In this document: positions 52,743 to 60,491 of the stretch, piece after piece | How positions within the stretch are numbered: position 1 is the first letter of the stretch | Layout: each line of letters opens with the position of its first letter | NCBI RefSeq assembly: GCF_006274605.1 | Contig: NZ_CP040846.1 | Span: forward strand, 682,001-746,000 | Source: Thermococcus indicus | GTDB taxonomy: Archaea > Methanobacteriota_B > Thermococci > Thermococcales > Thermococcaceae | Length of the DNA: 64,000 bases | Direction: 5' to 3' | Program-made: the position numbers and the translations under genes | Notes under the pieces: model-generated | Told to the model about the DNA's origin: nothing | What the model saw: only the letters and a program-made list of their open reading frames with translations | Databases searched by the model: none

Positions 52743-54068
52743 TCAGCCGCTCTTTACGTAGAACCCCATTGGAATCTCCGTGGAACATGAGCTGAACCAG
52801 CCCGTCTTGAACTTGTACTTCTGGGAACTCTTGAAGGCGTGAATCATCACCGACGGGCCACTCTCTTTTATGGTTCCGTCTATTGTCACACTTCCAGCTT
52901 TCTCATACTGAACCGATGCCACTAACCCTGCAACGGGTGCAGGTGCACCAAAGGCAACGGCAATTGCACCTACTGGCATCCCCATTCCAAACTTAACGCC
53001 GCAGTCTCCACTAACTGCCTGGAACAGGTACGCCAGGGTTATTCCTTTGTTCGCTGCAAGTGGATACTGTAAGCCCTCTTTAGTAAATCTAAAGAACGTC
53101 CAGTCAAAATCCGGACTTCCAAGAGAGGTTCCACCATCCATTATGTATCCGTTGACGCCTTTACTTGCCTTTACGTCATATATCCCGATGTCTATCCTCT
53201 CCCTGCCAGTCTCACTGCAGCCGTACGCCCCCATTCCCCCGGCGCAGATGTATTCTTTTTCATGCCTGTAGTATGGTTTGGCCAGGATGTATATGTATCC
53301 CATTTTGCCCTTTGGAACGTCCACGATGTCTCCAAAGTAATAGTGGCCCTCAACCGGGACCCATTTCTTTCCGTATATTGTTACTGACGATGACAGAACC
53401 TTAACGGGGTCGCCACTCCTGAACTTTGCCTCCAAGTCGGTTCCATACGCCAGGGTCGCCGAGAACTCCGTTTTGTAGTCTGCCTTGAGCGATATGGAAG
53501 CTTGAAGCTTTCCTTTTCCGTTCCTGTTATCAATAATCAGCAGAGGAACATTAATGTAGTTCTTTGCTTCCCAGGAGTCCTCCGCGGGTCTCCATTCATA
53601 ATAGTACCCTCCTTCGCGGAGGGGCTTTGGGAGGGGGTCTTTCTCAAGAATTGTGACTGGAACCCTCTTAGTGGTTCCCTTCAAATCTTCCGCCGAGAGA
53701 AGGGTTGAACCAATGCCCCTGTGGAGGATTCCCTTTTCCCTGTCTATGACCCACACGGAAACCCTAACCCCATAGCGTTTTTCTTGGCTTATTCGGGGAA
53801 GGAGTTTCCGCAGGTTCGCTACCTTCACGATGCTTCTCGTCGTGTCGAGCTTCCATATCCCGGTGCGCTTGATTCTGTAGTGGCCGAGGGTTTTAATACC
53901 CGAGGGCGTGGCAACGTCAACCTGGACCTGAATCTCGTAGTTCCCCGAAAAGCCCCTGAGAACTCTGCCCTTCTCATCGGTCAGAACTATGGTCATTCCG
54001 TCCTTCGGAGGTACCCATTCTGCCGATACCGACGTTGCCATTAGAAGTGTTATTATTATCAACACCAT
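52743..54068 (-). CDS. Secreted protein of unknown function
   Basis: A 441-residue exported protein. The N-terminus MVLIIITLLMATSVSA is a short signal sequence without the usual positive charges. The mature part is beta-rich, with several Cys residues (YICAGGMGAYGCSETG, SGDCGVKFG, FSSCSTEIP) that could form disulfides, and a hydrophobic Gly/Ala/Pro stretch near residues 365-385. I do not recognise the family. An ATG at 54099 has GGTG directly before it but is in a different frame; removing one base between would give a normal signal peptide, so the N-terminus may be frameshifted. Confidence 0.65.
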   Translation of the reverse strand: MVLIIITLLMATSVSAEWVPPKDGMTIVLTDEKGRVLRGFSGNYEIQVQVDVATPSGIKTLGHYRIKRTGIWKLDTTRSIVKVANLRKLLPRISQEKRYGVRVSVWVIDREKGILHRGIGSTLLSAEDLKGTTKRVPVTILEKDPLPKPLREGGYYYEWRPAEDSWEAKNYINVPLLIIDNRNGKGKLQASISLKADYKTEFSATLAYGTDLEAKFRSGDPVKVLSSSVTIYGKKWVPVEGHYYFGDIVDVPKGKMGYIYILAKPYYRHEKEYICAGGMGAYGCSETGRERIDIGIYDVKASKGVNGYIMDGGTSLGSPDFDWTFFRFTKEGLQYPLAANKGITLAYLFQAVSGDCGVKFGMGMPVGAIAVAFGAPAPVAGLVASVQYEKAGSVTIDGTIKESGPSVMIHAFKSSQKYKFKTGWFSSCSTEIPMGFYVKSG

Positions 54069-54199
54069 GAAGGTTCTTATTTGTTTTATAATTGAGCATC
54101 ACCATAATGACTTATATTAATAGTATTTTTAAAGTTTTCGGCAAATTAATCGGTCGGGAACCCAATTTTTAACATAAAAACGTCAAAAAACTTGGTGGA

Positions 54200-54994
54200 C
54201 TATAGGCCTTTCCACTCTTCTAACAGTTTTCTTCCTTCTTCCACACTCCTTGGAACCGGCAGGCCCAGGCCCAGGAACAGCTCGGCCAGGGGAGGTACGT
54301 CAAGGTTGTGCCCCCTCAGAAGCTCCGGGTTTCCGAGTACCTCCTCGGGCGTTCCGACGGTGACTATTCTCCCCCCATCCATCAGGGCTATCCTGTCGCA
54401 CAGAGCCAGATAATCCGCCTCGTGGGAGGCCAGTATTACCGTCTTCCCCTCGGCCCTAAGCTCCGTTATCAGTTTCCTCATAATCTTCTTGCCTTTAAAG
54501 TCGAGGTTGGCGAAGGGCTCATCGAAGGCTATCACCTCCGGCTCCATAGCCAAGACCGTGGCTATTGCTATCCGCTTCTTCTCGCCGAAGCTCAGCTCCT
54601 TGGTTTCTCTCTCGGCGTATTCGAGCATCCCCACCTTTTCAAGCGCCCACATGACGCGCTCCCTCAGCTCCTCTCCCCTTAGACCCAGGTTGTATGGGCC
54701 GAAGGCCACGTCCTCGAACACGGTCGGCGAGAAAAGCTGGTCGTTGGGGTCCTGAAAGACTATCCCGACCTTTCTCCGTACTTCCTTCGGCTTTTTTGAA
54801 GGGTCAAGGCCGTCCACAATGACTCTGCCCTTCTTCGGCCTGAGTATGCCGTTGAGGTGCAGCATGAGGGTGCTCTTTCCCGCTCCGTTCGGCCCGAGGA
54901 AGCCGAACAGTTCTCCCCTCTCAATCGTGAGGGTTATCCCCCTAAGCACTTCTCGGCCTGAGTAGGAGAAGTGGATATCCTTCAGTTCTATCAT
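54200..54994 (-). CDS. ECF transporter ATP-binding protein CbiO/NikO-type
   Basis: A 264-residue ABC ATPase that powers the nickel/cobalt importer at the inner face of the membrane. It has Walker A GPNGAGKST (34-42), the Q-loop VFQDPNDQLFSPTV typical of ECF ATPases, the signature ELSFGEKKRIAIA and Walker B VIAFDEPFANLD. It overlaps the cbiQ stop by 4 bases (ATGA). It is the last gene of the operon. Confidence 0.92.
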   Translation of the reverse strand: MIELKDIHFSYSGREVLRGITLTIERGELFGFLGPNGAGKSTLMLHLNGILRPKKGRVIVDGLDPSKKPKEVRRKVGIVFQDPNDQLFSPTVFEDVAFGPYNLGLRGEELRERVMWALEKVGMLEYAERETKELSFGEKKRIAIATVLAMEPEVIAFDEPFANLDFKGKKIMRKLITELRAEGKTVILASHEADYLALCDRIALMDGGRIVTVGTPEEVLGNPELLRGHNLDVPPLAELFLGLGLPVPRSVEEGRKLLEEWKGL

Positions 54995-55650
54995 ATCAGC
55001 AGACCTCCTAACGCGAGCAGGGCCAGGGTTGCGGTCTTTGCATTGGGTCTCGGCTCTTCCAGGCTGGGAAACTCCCCGAAGCCCCTGGCGAGCATGGATT
55101 TGTATATTCTCCCGTTTCTGAGGTACGCCCGGACGAACACTTCACCGATGAGGGAGCCGAGTTTCCTGTAGTACTCCCCCTTTCCCACACCAAATGCCCT
55201 TGAGTCCAGGGCGCGCTTCATTCTCGTTGCCTCGTCCGTGAAGAGGTCAAGGTAGCGGTAGGTGAACGCCAGGGTTAGCGTGAGTATCTGGGGGAATCTC
55301 AGCGCTTCCATCTCGGCAAGAATCCTTGAAAAACCAACGGAGTTAGTCACGACGAGGGCCGTTCCCGCGGAGAGAAAGGCTTTTCCGAGGAGCATGAAGA
55401 AGGAGTATATCCCCTCGTGGGTTATCGGGCCGATTGGTGTTTCCAGAATGGGCTGTCCCGGGTTGAAGAGCGCCATGATGAACAGAAGCCCCTCAAAACC
55501 GAGGAGGAAGCCGAGCTTTTTGAAAAGGCTCCTCTTTGGTCTCATGATGAGGATAACCGCCAGGAAAAGGAGTCCAAAATAGGCCAGCTCTGTTGGGCTC
55601 TTTCTCGTCACAACCCCAATTGCATAAAGGAAAATGAAGGGCAGGTACAC
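54991..55650 (-). CDS. ECF transporter transmembrane protein CbiQ/NikQ-type
   Basis: A membrane coupling component (about 219 residues) with five or so helices and the cytoplasmic motif RRxxA-like ATRMKRALDSRAF followed by KSMLARGF, which contacts the ATPase. I chose a GTG at 55650, which follows the cbiN stop closely and has AAGGGTG in a suitable place; GTG at 55659 or a TTG at 55695 are other options. It lies between the cbiN-like and cbiO genes. Confidence 0.85.
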   Translation of the reverse strand: MYLPFIFLYAIGVVTRKSPTELAYFGLLFLAVILIMRPKRSLFKKLGFLLGFEGLLFIMALFNPGQPILETPIGPITHEGIYSFFMLLGKAFLSAGTALVVTNSVGFSRILAEMEALRFPQILTLTLAFTYRYLDLFTDEATRMKRALDSRAFGVGKGEYYRKLGSLIGEVFVRAYLRNGRIYKSMLARGFGEFPSLEEPRPNAKTATLALLALGGLLI

Positions 55651-55651
55651 C

Positions 55652-55900
55652 TCAGGCACCCTTGGCGAGCTTTGCCAGTCCGTAGCCAACCACAAAGGTC
55701 AGTCCAATGCCAAGCAGGCCCATGATCACGCTCTGACCCCAGGTTTCACCGTAATCGAGGGGTGCTTGATAGACCGGGTTCTCCTCAAGGCCGACCTTTT
55801 CCATCGTTGCTTCCAGTCCATCTGGGTTGCTCGATGCGAGGGGCAACACTATCGCCAGCACGACGGCTATGATTATCAGGCCTTTAAAAATCGTCCTCAT
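55652..55900 (-). CDS. PDGLE-domain ECF component (CbiN/NikN-like)
   Basis: An 82-residue protein with two membrane helices (about 5-22 and 58-78) enclosing an extracellular loop that carries the diagnostic SNPDGLEATMEKVG. Such proteins assist metal loading into CbiM/NikM. The start overlaps the cbiM stop as ATGA. PDGLE-type partners occur in both Ni and Co transporters, so the metal is not fixed by this gene. Confidence 0.9.
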   Translation of the reverse strand: MRTIFKGLIIIAVVLAIVLPLASSNPDGLEATMEKVGLEENPVYQAPLDYGETWGQSVIMGLLGIGLTFVVGYGLAKLAKGA

Positions 55901-56511
55901 GCGGGCACCCCCTCAATTGATGGAAGCTTTGCCCTTACGGCGTAGACTATCAGGACGGTGAGTATCGCCTCGCCGATTCCGATTATCGAGTGGTAGCCTG
56001 CCATCAGGGTGAGGACCTTGAGGAAGGGGAGTCTGTGGCTGAGACCTATTTCAACCGCCGCTAGGGTTGCCCCTAAGACAACGGAGAGCCATGAGGCGAG
56101 GGCTATAGCGAAGGTCTCGTTGATGCCCTTGAGCTTCGTGTAAACCGCGTAGCCTATGAACGCTCCAATAAGCCCCATGTTGAGGATGTTGGCCCCTATC
56201 GCGGTTATTCCTCCGTCCCCGAAGAGGAGCGTCTGTATGAGCAGAACCGCCGTCATGACGATAACAGCTGCATAGGGCCCGAGCATTATGGCAACCAGCG
56301 TAGCCCCAAGCAGGTGGCCGCTTACTCCTCCTATTATTGGGAAGTTGACCATCTGCGCCGCGAATATACCCGCCGCGAAGAGGCCCAGGAGGGGTATCTT
56401 CTCCTCCGGGAAGTCCTTCAGCTTCCGTACCGCGTAGGCTATTCCGGCTATCGTCATTGCGTAGGTTATGACTATAACGGGTGTACTCAACAGTCCATCC
56501 GGGATATGCAA
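55897..56511 (-). CDS. ECF transporter substrate-binding protein CbiM/NikM-type
   Basis: Integral S-component (204 residues) that binds Ni2+ or Co2+. I chose the TTG at 56511 because it gives MHIPDGLLSTPV: in this family the N-terminal amine of Met1 and His2 bind the metal, so the start is functionally decisive, and GGAGGTG lies six bases upstream. A GTG at 56520 would add three residues and displace the His. The second ligand region GGVSGHLLGATL is present. The nearby hyp genes point to nickel. Confidence 0.9.
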   Translation of the reverse strand: MHIPDGLLSTPVIVITYAMTIAGIAYAVRKLKDFPEEKIPLLGLFAAGIFAAQMVNFPIIGGVSGHLLGATLVAIMLGPYAAVIVMTAVLLIQTLLFGDGGITAIGANILNMGLIGAFIGYAVYTKLKGINETFAIALASWLSVVLGATLAAVEIGLSHRLPFLKVLTLMAGYHSIIGIGEAILTVLIVYAVRAKLPSIEGVPA

Positions 56512-56536
56512 CCTAAACACCTCCGGTGGTTTTGTT

Positions 56537-56564
56537 GTGCTATCGATTGAATAAAGAGTAGCAC
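56537..56564. promoter_or_regulatory. 6-16-6 dyad over the Ni/Co transporter start site, NikR-like geometry
   Basis: GTGCTA (56537-56542) and TAGCAC (56559-56564) are perfect inverted half-sites separated by 16 bases. NikR operators in bacteria have the form GTATGA-N16-TCATAC. The dyad lies downstream of TATA-like elements (about 56565-56587) and covers the likely start site, which suits a repressor. No nikR gene is in the window. Confidence 0.5.
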
Positions 56565-56656
56565 GAAATAAAAGTGTTTTTTAAACCGCGTATTACCAAC
56601 CAAAGGTCTGAAACGGCGTTTTAGATGAGACATCAAGAAAAGGGGATAAGTGGGGG

Positions 56657-57457
56657 TCAGAGGTAGCCCCTATCCTCTTCCTCCGGGGTGGGGGGCATCT
56701 GCTGCTCCAGCATGGCCCTCTGCATCTCCTGGACCTTCCTGAGTATCTCCTCCGTCTCCTTGGCGCGCTCTTCGAGGGCGGTCATGTCGAGCTCAAGACC
56801 GAGGATTTTGGTCACAGCCAAGAGGACGGACTTTGCGGCCTTGGCATCCACGATGTAGCCAAGACTCTCGCCGAGAAGGCTTATGCCGTACATTGAACGG
56901 AGCTTGCCCATGCCAAGCAGGAGACCCGCGGCACCGACTATCGCTCCCCCCTCGTCCTCGCGCCAGATAACCTCAACGCTGCATCCCTCAAGCTTTCTCT
57001 GATAGTACTCAACCAGTTCCTCGTGGGTTACCGCCGCTAAAACCTTCGGCTCCCCCTGGAGTTCGGGCACCTGATAGCCGCCCATTGTGATTATCTCGCG
57101 GACGCCGAACTCATTGACAAAGTCCAGCATCTTCCCCACGACCTCGAAGTGGCCGGGGCTGTCGGTGGGCGGAACCTGCTGGTCGCCGGTGATGATTATG
57201 ATGTCCCTGCCGTTCTCGTCGGGGTTCTTCCAGTAGTAGAATTCGTTCTTCATGAGCTCAACGACGGAGTTCTTCTTTATGAGAACCTGATGCATGAAGT
57301 GTGGTGAGTAGAGGTCTGCGAACTTGACCGCGTTGAGCTCCTGAATGAGGTGCTCCGCGGCTAGCTTTCCGACCAGGCCTATCCCGGGGAGACCCTCTAT
57401 GAAGACCGGGTCCCTGAGTTCTGGCCTCTCGTAGACGTGAATCACGGACTCCTTCAT
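56657..57457 (-). CDS. PAC2 family protein (proteasome assembly chaperone-like)
   Basis: A 266-residue PAC2-domain protein with RDPVFIEGLPGIGLVGKLAAEHLI at the start, IITMGGYQVPEL and GAAGLLLGMGKL. Archaeal members resemble proteasome assembly chaperones. The C-terminal 45 residues are helical and charged (KETEEILRKVQEMQRAML), possibly a coiled coil. It starts one base after the nop10 stop and is the last gene of the translation-related operon. Confidence 0.85.
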   Translation of the reverse strand: MKESVIHVYERPELRDPVFIEGLPGIGLVGKLAAEHLIQELNAVKFADLYSPHFMHQVLIKKNSVVELMKNEFYYWKNPDENGRDIIIITGDQQVPPTDSPGHFEVVGKMLDFVNEFGVREIITMGGYQVPELQGEPKVLAAVTHEELVEYYQRKLEGCSVEVIWREDEGGAIVGAAGLLLGMGKLRSMYGISLLGESLGYIVDAKAAKSVLLAVTKILGLELDMTALEERAKETEEILRKVQEMQRAMLEQQMPPTPEEEDRGYL

Positions 57458-57458
57458 C

Positions 57459-57638
57459 TCAATCCCTCCCTGCTATGCCCAGCTGCTCGCGCTTCAGCCT
57501 TCTCCGGTACTCGCCGTAGGGGTCCTCCGGTGAAAAGCGCGGTGGATGTGCCACCTTGGTCTTCTCACCGCAGACGGGACATATCTCCTTCAGCGTGTAG
57601 CGCCCGCAGCCGGGGCACTTCCTGATCCGGAAGTGCAT
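57459..57638 (-). CDS. H/ACA ribonucleoprotein protein Nop10
   Basis: A 59-residue protein of the H/ACA box pseudouridylation complex, which bridges Cbf5 and the guide RNA. The zinc ribbon (KCPGCGRYTLKEICPVCGEK) and the conserved AHPPRFSPEDPYGEYRR are complete. The start at 57638 (MHFRIRKCP) is favoured over an ATG three bases upstream by comparison with Pyrococcus Nop10. The start overlaps the aIF2-alpha stop. Confidence 0.95.
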   Translation of the reverse strand: MHFRIRKCPGCGRYTLKEICPVCGEKTKVAHPPRFSPEDPYGEYRRRLKREQLGIAGRD

Positions 57639-58465
57639 CATGAACCCCTCTTCTTAACCTTCTTAATGCGCTTCTCCTTCCTGATGAGCGTCGCTTCACC
57701 GCCGGCTTCCTTTATGACGCGGAGTATCTCCTCGGCTATGTTCTCAAGGACCTCCTCCGCCTTGTAGTAGTCCGGGGCGGTGATGTCTATCCTGTACCTC
57801 GGTGCTCCCTGGTAGGAGAACTTGACGTCTATCTCCTTCTCCTCGTTGGCCCTGTCGCGGGCCCTTATGAGGGCTTCCCTGATTATCTCGATGCCGTCGG
57901 GCTTCGGGACCGTTATCTCAAACTCCGCGTCGATCGTAACGGTTGGAATCTCGACGTAGGCCTCGATTATCGGCTTCAGGGCCTCCGCCCACTCGTCGCT
58001 GATGAGGTCCTTGAGGACGTCCATGCCGTTCTGGGCGGCGTCTTCAAAGGCGGCGTAAACCTCGCCGTACTCCTCCTCGAGGGGAACCCAGACCTCGCGC
58101 CAGGCCGTTTCGAAGTCCTTCCCTATCTTCTCGGCCGCCATCTTGAGGAGGTTCTCGGCCTTCTGGGCGCGCTTGTACTCCTGGAGCTTGGCCTTCCTCT
58201 GCTGCTGGTTCACCCTCTTGAGGCTCAGGTCAATGTGCCCCTTGCTCGGGTCAACGCGTATAACTTTGGCGACTATCTTCTGGCCCTCTTTAACGTGGTC
58301 CCTGATGTTCTTGACCCAGGTGGAGGCGACCTCGCTTATGTGCATGAATCCCTCCTTTCCGGGGTACTCGTCGAGCTTGAGAAATGCACCGTAAGGGTGA
58401 ATGCTCTTGACGGTAGCAACCACGAACTCTCCCTCTTCGGGGTACTCTTTGGCTTTCCTCGGCAT
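57638..58465 (-). CDS. Translation initiation factor aIF2 subunit alpha
   Basis: Alpha subunit of archaeal IF2, which carries Met-tRNA to the small ribosomal subunit. The 275-residue protein has the N-terminal S1 domain (GEFVVATVKSIHPYGAFLKLDEYPG, then EGFMHISEVA), a helical middle domain and the C-terminal alpha-beta domain. The ATG at 58465 follows GAGGTGG. A TATA element CTTTAAATACC near 58512-58522 in the 101-base gap after S27e may give it its own promoter. Confidence 0.95.
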   Translation of the reverse strand: MPRKAKEYPEEGEFVVATVKSIHPYGAFLKLDEYPGKEGFMHISEVASTWVKNIRDHVKEGQKIVAKVIRVDPSKGHIDLSLKRVNQQQRKAKLQEYKRAQKAENLLKMAAEKIGKDFETAWREVWVPLEEEYGEVYAAFEDAAQNGMDVLKDLISDEWAEALKPIIEAYVEIPTVTIDAEFEITVPKPDGIEIIREALIRARDRANEEKEIDVKFSYQGAPRYRIDITAPDYYKAEEVLENIAEEILRVIKEAGGEATLIRKEKRIKKVKKRGS

Positions 58466-58566
58466 TACAACCACCTCTAATTTTCTCTGCCTGGGTAAGT
58501 TACGAAAAGAGGTATTTAAAGTTTAGCAGAAGCCTCCGGGCACGGAGGCAAAGGAAAGGGAAAGGT

Positions 58567-58764
58567 TCACTCGAGAACCTCGAGTATCTTGGCCTTGATG
58601 ACGCCCTTTCCGCCGGTCGGCTCGACGAGGGTCGCGCCGCAGACGAGGCAGCGGACGGTGGTTGCCGGGTTGCTGAAGACTATCTGCTCGTTGCCGCAGT
58701 CGATGCACTTGACGCGGAGGAACCTGCTCCTCGGCATCGGGATAAGGTTCTTCGGGAGCGCCAT
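58567..58764 (-). CDS. Ribosomal protein S27e
   Basis: A 65-residue zinc-ribbon protein of the small subunit: [18 protein letters not shown] and [17 protein letters not shown] give the four cysteines. It starts [18 protein letters not shown], as in other Thermococcales. It follows L44e by 3 bases; GGAGGTG precedes the ATG. Confidence 0.96.
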   Translation of the reverse strand: MALPKNLIPMPRSRFLRVKCIDCGNEQIVFSNPATTVRCLVCGATLVEPTGGKGVIKAKILEVLE

Positions 58765-58767
58765 GGA

Positions 58768-59052
58768 TCACACCTCCACCAGCTCAAACTTCTTAACGCG
58801 GAAGCCCTGTCCCCTGGTGTGGGCCTTGCCGCAGACGGTGCACCTAAAGCGGAGGTCGAGCTTCTTGACCGGCTTCTCCCTTCCGGCCGGGTTCGGCCTT
58901 GGGAAACCGCGGTAACCCTTCATGATCCTGCGGAAGCGCCTCTGGCCCTGGCTGAGCTCGCTCCTCGGTCTCTTCTTGACCTTCTCGACCTTGTGGATAG
59001 TGTGCTTCTTACAGTAGGGGCAGTAAGTCCTTATCTGCTTCGGATACTTCAT
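58768..59052 (-). CDS. Ribosomal protein L44e
   Basis: A 94-residue large-subunit zinc protein that contacts the E site. It has [19 protein letters not shown] near the N-terminus and [19 protein letters not shown] near the C-terminus. The ATG at 59052 has GGAGGTGAG upstream. A long GC-rich leader precedes it. It heads the operon L44e-S27e-(aIF2-alpha-Nop10-PAC2). Confidence 0.96.
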   Translation of the reverse strand: MKYPKQIRTYCPYCKKHTIHKVEKVKKRPRSELSQGQRRFRRIMKGYRGFPRPNPAGREKPVKKLDLRFRCTVCGKAHTRGQGFRVKKFELVEV

Positions 59053-59172
59053 TCTCTCACCTCCACGCAGAGGCCCGGTGGGTTCCTACTCGCCCCAGCC
59101 TCGGACACCCCCGAGCCGTGAGGCATGATAGTGCCTGCAAACCCCGGTAGCCGCGAGGCTTTAAAAAAGTTT
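59053..59172 (-). promoter_or_regulatory. Promoter and GC-rich structured leader of the L44e operon
   Basis: On the minus strand a strong TATA ACTTTTTTAAAGCC (59159-59172) is followed by about 100 bases of GC-rich sequence before the ATG. This part can form stems such as CTCGG...CCGAG and GAGGC...GCCTC with an inner TGGG/CCCA. CCTC...GAGG would pair with the ribosome site GGAGG. Most genes here have short leaders, so this could be a control region or contain a small RNA; it is not assigned. Confidence 0.4.
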
Positions 59173-59238
59173 TTGCTTGCGCGAACCACGGGCACCCAGT
59201 ATAAAGTTGAATTGGGAAAAGAACGGGCGGAAATGCCC

Positions 59239-59418
59239 TCACTCGGCGGGTGCGTAGTAGCAGCGCTTCGGTGAGATGATTTTGCCCTCCTTTTTGAGAA
59301 CCTTAATGGCTTTATCTACCTCTTTCTTATCGATTCCAGCGAGCTCTGCTATCTCCTTGCTCTTGAGGGGCTTTCCGGCCTCCTTCAAAACCTTGAAAAC
59401 GAGTTCAACCTCTGCCAT
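59239..59418 (-). CDS. Small winged-helix DNA-binding protein
   Basis: A 59-residue protein that is essentially one winged helix-turn-helix: VELVFKVLKEAGKPLKSKEIAELAGIDKKEVDKAIKVLKKEGKI, then a wing with SPKRCYYAP. The ATG at 59418 follows GGGTGACG; a GTG nine bases upstream is possible. It may act as a transcription regulator; no target is known. The gene stands alone between L44e and the LysO genes. Confidence 0.8.
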   Translation of the reverse strand: MAEVELVFKVLKEAGKPLKSKEIAELAGIDKKEVDKAIKVLKKEGKIISPKRCYYAPAE

Positions 59419-59479
59419 CTTCGTCACCCCATGGGTTTGTCAATAGAACCTAAGACGTTTGAACTTAAAAGATTATTGG

Positions 59480-60061
59480 TCAGAACTGTAGTATGAACGG
59501 GACCACGAACGGCACCAGCGCGGTGAGAACGAAGCCGTGGACGAAGGCTATAAGCGCGACCTCGCTGCCCCCGAACTTCGTCATTATCGGCAGCGTCGTG
59601 TCCATAGTGGTTGCGCCGCCCATGGAAACCGCCAGTTCCTTTCGCATCTTCCCGATGGCGACGGGGTACAGGAGGACGGTGAATATCTCCCTGGTGAGGT
59701 TGGCCAGAAAGCCGAGGGTGCCGTAGACGGCAGAGTACTGAGCTATCAGGGGGCCGGTGATGCTGTACCAGCCGCAGCCGGCGGCAACTGCAAGCCCCCA
59801 CCTGAGTTCTATCCCCAGGAGAAGGGAAGCTGCGAAGCCTCCGAGGAGCGAGCCCAGAAGGGTGCCGAGGGGCAGTTTTATGGCCAGCCTTCCGAGCTTC
59901 CTGATCTCCCCCAGGCGAAAGCTCTGACCGAGGTCTATTCCGATTATCAGTATCAGCAGGTAGAGCATGACCTCGTAGAGGTTGCCGAATTCAGGGGCAT
60001 AGAAGTGCCCGGTGAGTATACCCGCAATCAGTGCGACCAGAACGTAGACAAGGAACCTCAT
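59480..60061 (-). CDS. LysO-type lysine exporter, C-terminal part
   Basis: A 193-residue membrane protein corresponding to the larger, C-terminal part of LysO (DUF340) exporters. Conserved stretches are LLILIIGIDLGQS, AAGCGWYSITGPLIA, LGFLANLTREIFTVLLYP and GGATTMDTTLPIMTKFGG. In bacteria LysO is one polypeptide of about 300 residues; here the N-terminal part is a separate gene. The ATG at 60061 overlaps the upstream stop as ATGA, so the two chains are made together. Confidence 0.85.
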   Translation of the reverse strand: MRFLVYVLVALIAGILTGHFYAPEFGNLYEVMLYLLILIIGIDLGQSFRLGEIRKLGRLAIKLPLGTLLGSLLGGFAASLLLGIELRWGLAVAAGCGWYSITGPLIAQYSAVYGTLGFLANLTREIFTVLLYPVAIGKMRKELAVSMGGATTMDTTLPIMTKFGGSEVALIAFVHGFVLTALVPFVVPFILQF

Positions 60062-60303
60062 TCTCTTCCCCCCACGATGAGAGCGATTCCAACGCTTCCC
60101 GCTATGGTCAGGGCCGCGAAGACGATGGATGAGCTGATGAGCCACAGGGCGTCTATCTTCACCTTCCCCGCCTCCACGCCCATGAAGAATATCAGGAGCA
60201 GAAGTGCGGCGCTCATGGGGGCGTCAACGTTCACCTTGCGCCCTTTCCTGCGGAGAACGTAGCCTATGAGAACGCCCGCGATTAGTGGGATGAAGATGTT
60301 CAT
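60058..60303 (-). CDS. LysO-type lysine exporter, N-terminal part
   Basis: An 81-residue protein with two or three membrane helices (MNIFIPLIAGVLIGYVLRRK, then ALLLLIFFMGVEAGKV). It resembles the N-terminal DUF340 segment of LysO. A TATA-like CATTTATTAACC near 60321-60332 lies so close that the mRNA is probably leaderless. The sRNA candidate ends 38 bases upstream. It presumably assembles with the C-terminal part. Confidence 0.78.
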   Translation of the reverse strand: MNIFIPLIAGVLIGYVLRRKGRKVNVDAPMSAALLLLIFFMGVEAGKVKIDALWLISSSIVFAALTIAGSVGIALIVGGRE

Positions 60304-60308
60304 GTAAA

Positions 60309-60326
60309 AACCTTCCTCTGAAGGTT
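60309..60326 (-). terminator. Hairpin plus T-run between the sRNA candidate and lysO
   Basis: Minus-strand AACCTTC-AGAG-GAAGGTT followed by TTT forms a 7-bp stem. It could end the small RNA transcript, or act as an operator, since it overlaps the TATA/start region of the lysO genes. Confidence 0.35.
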
Positions 60327-60340
60327 AATAAATGTATCGA

Positions 60341-60407
60341 GGGGCTCGGAGGGTGTTCACGTCATCATCCGTGAGCTTTCAGTTTGCTTGCTAATCGTCA
60401 TCGCCCT
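60341..60407 (-). ncRNA. Probable C/D box guide sRNA
   Basis: Read on the minus strand: terminal stem GGGC, C box GCGATGA (60398-60404), a 15-base guide, D' box CTGA (60379-60382), an 11-base spacer, C' box ATGATGA (60362-60368), a 12-base guide (60350-60361), a D-like box CCGA (60346-60349) and closing GCCC (60342-60345). The order, the 12-base D guide, the stem and a TATA element GGTTTAAAAATGC about 25 bases upstream all fit an archaeal 2'-O-methylation guide. Weak points are the non-standard D box and the long D' guide. No target has been identified. Confidence 0.5.
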
Positions 60408-60491
60408 TAACCCGTTACAGTCACGCATTTTTAAACCTATGCGGGCAAAGGTTTTTTACGACAACCATTCATCATTCAAATGGTGGTTCAC

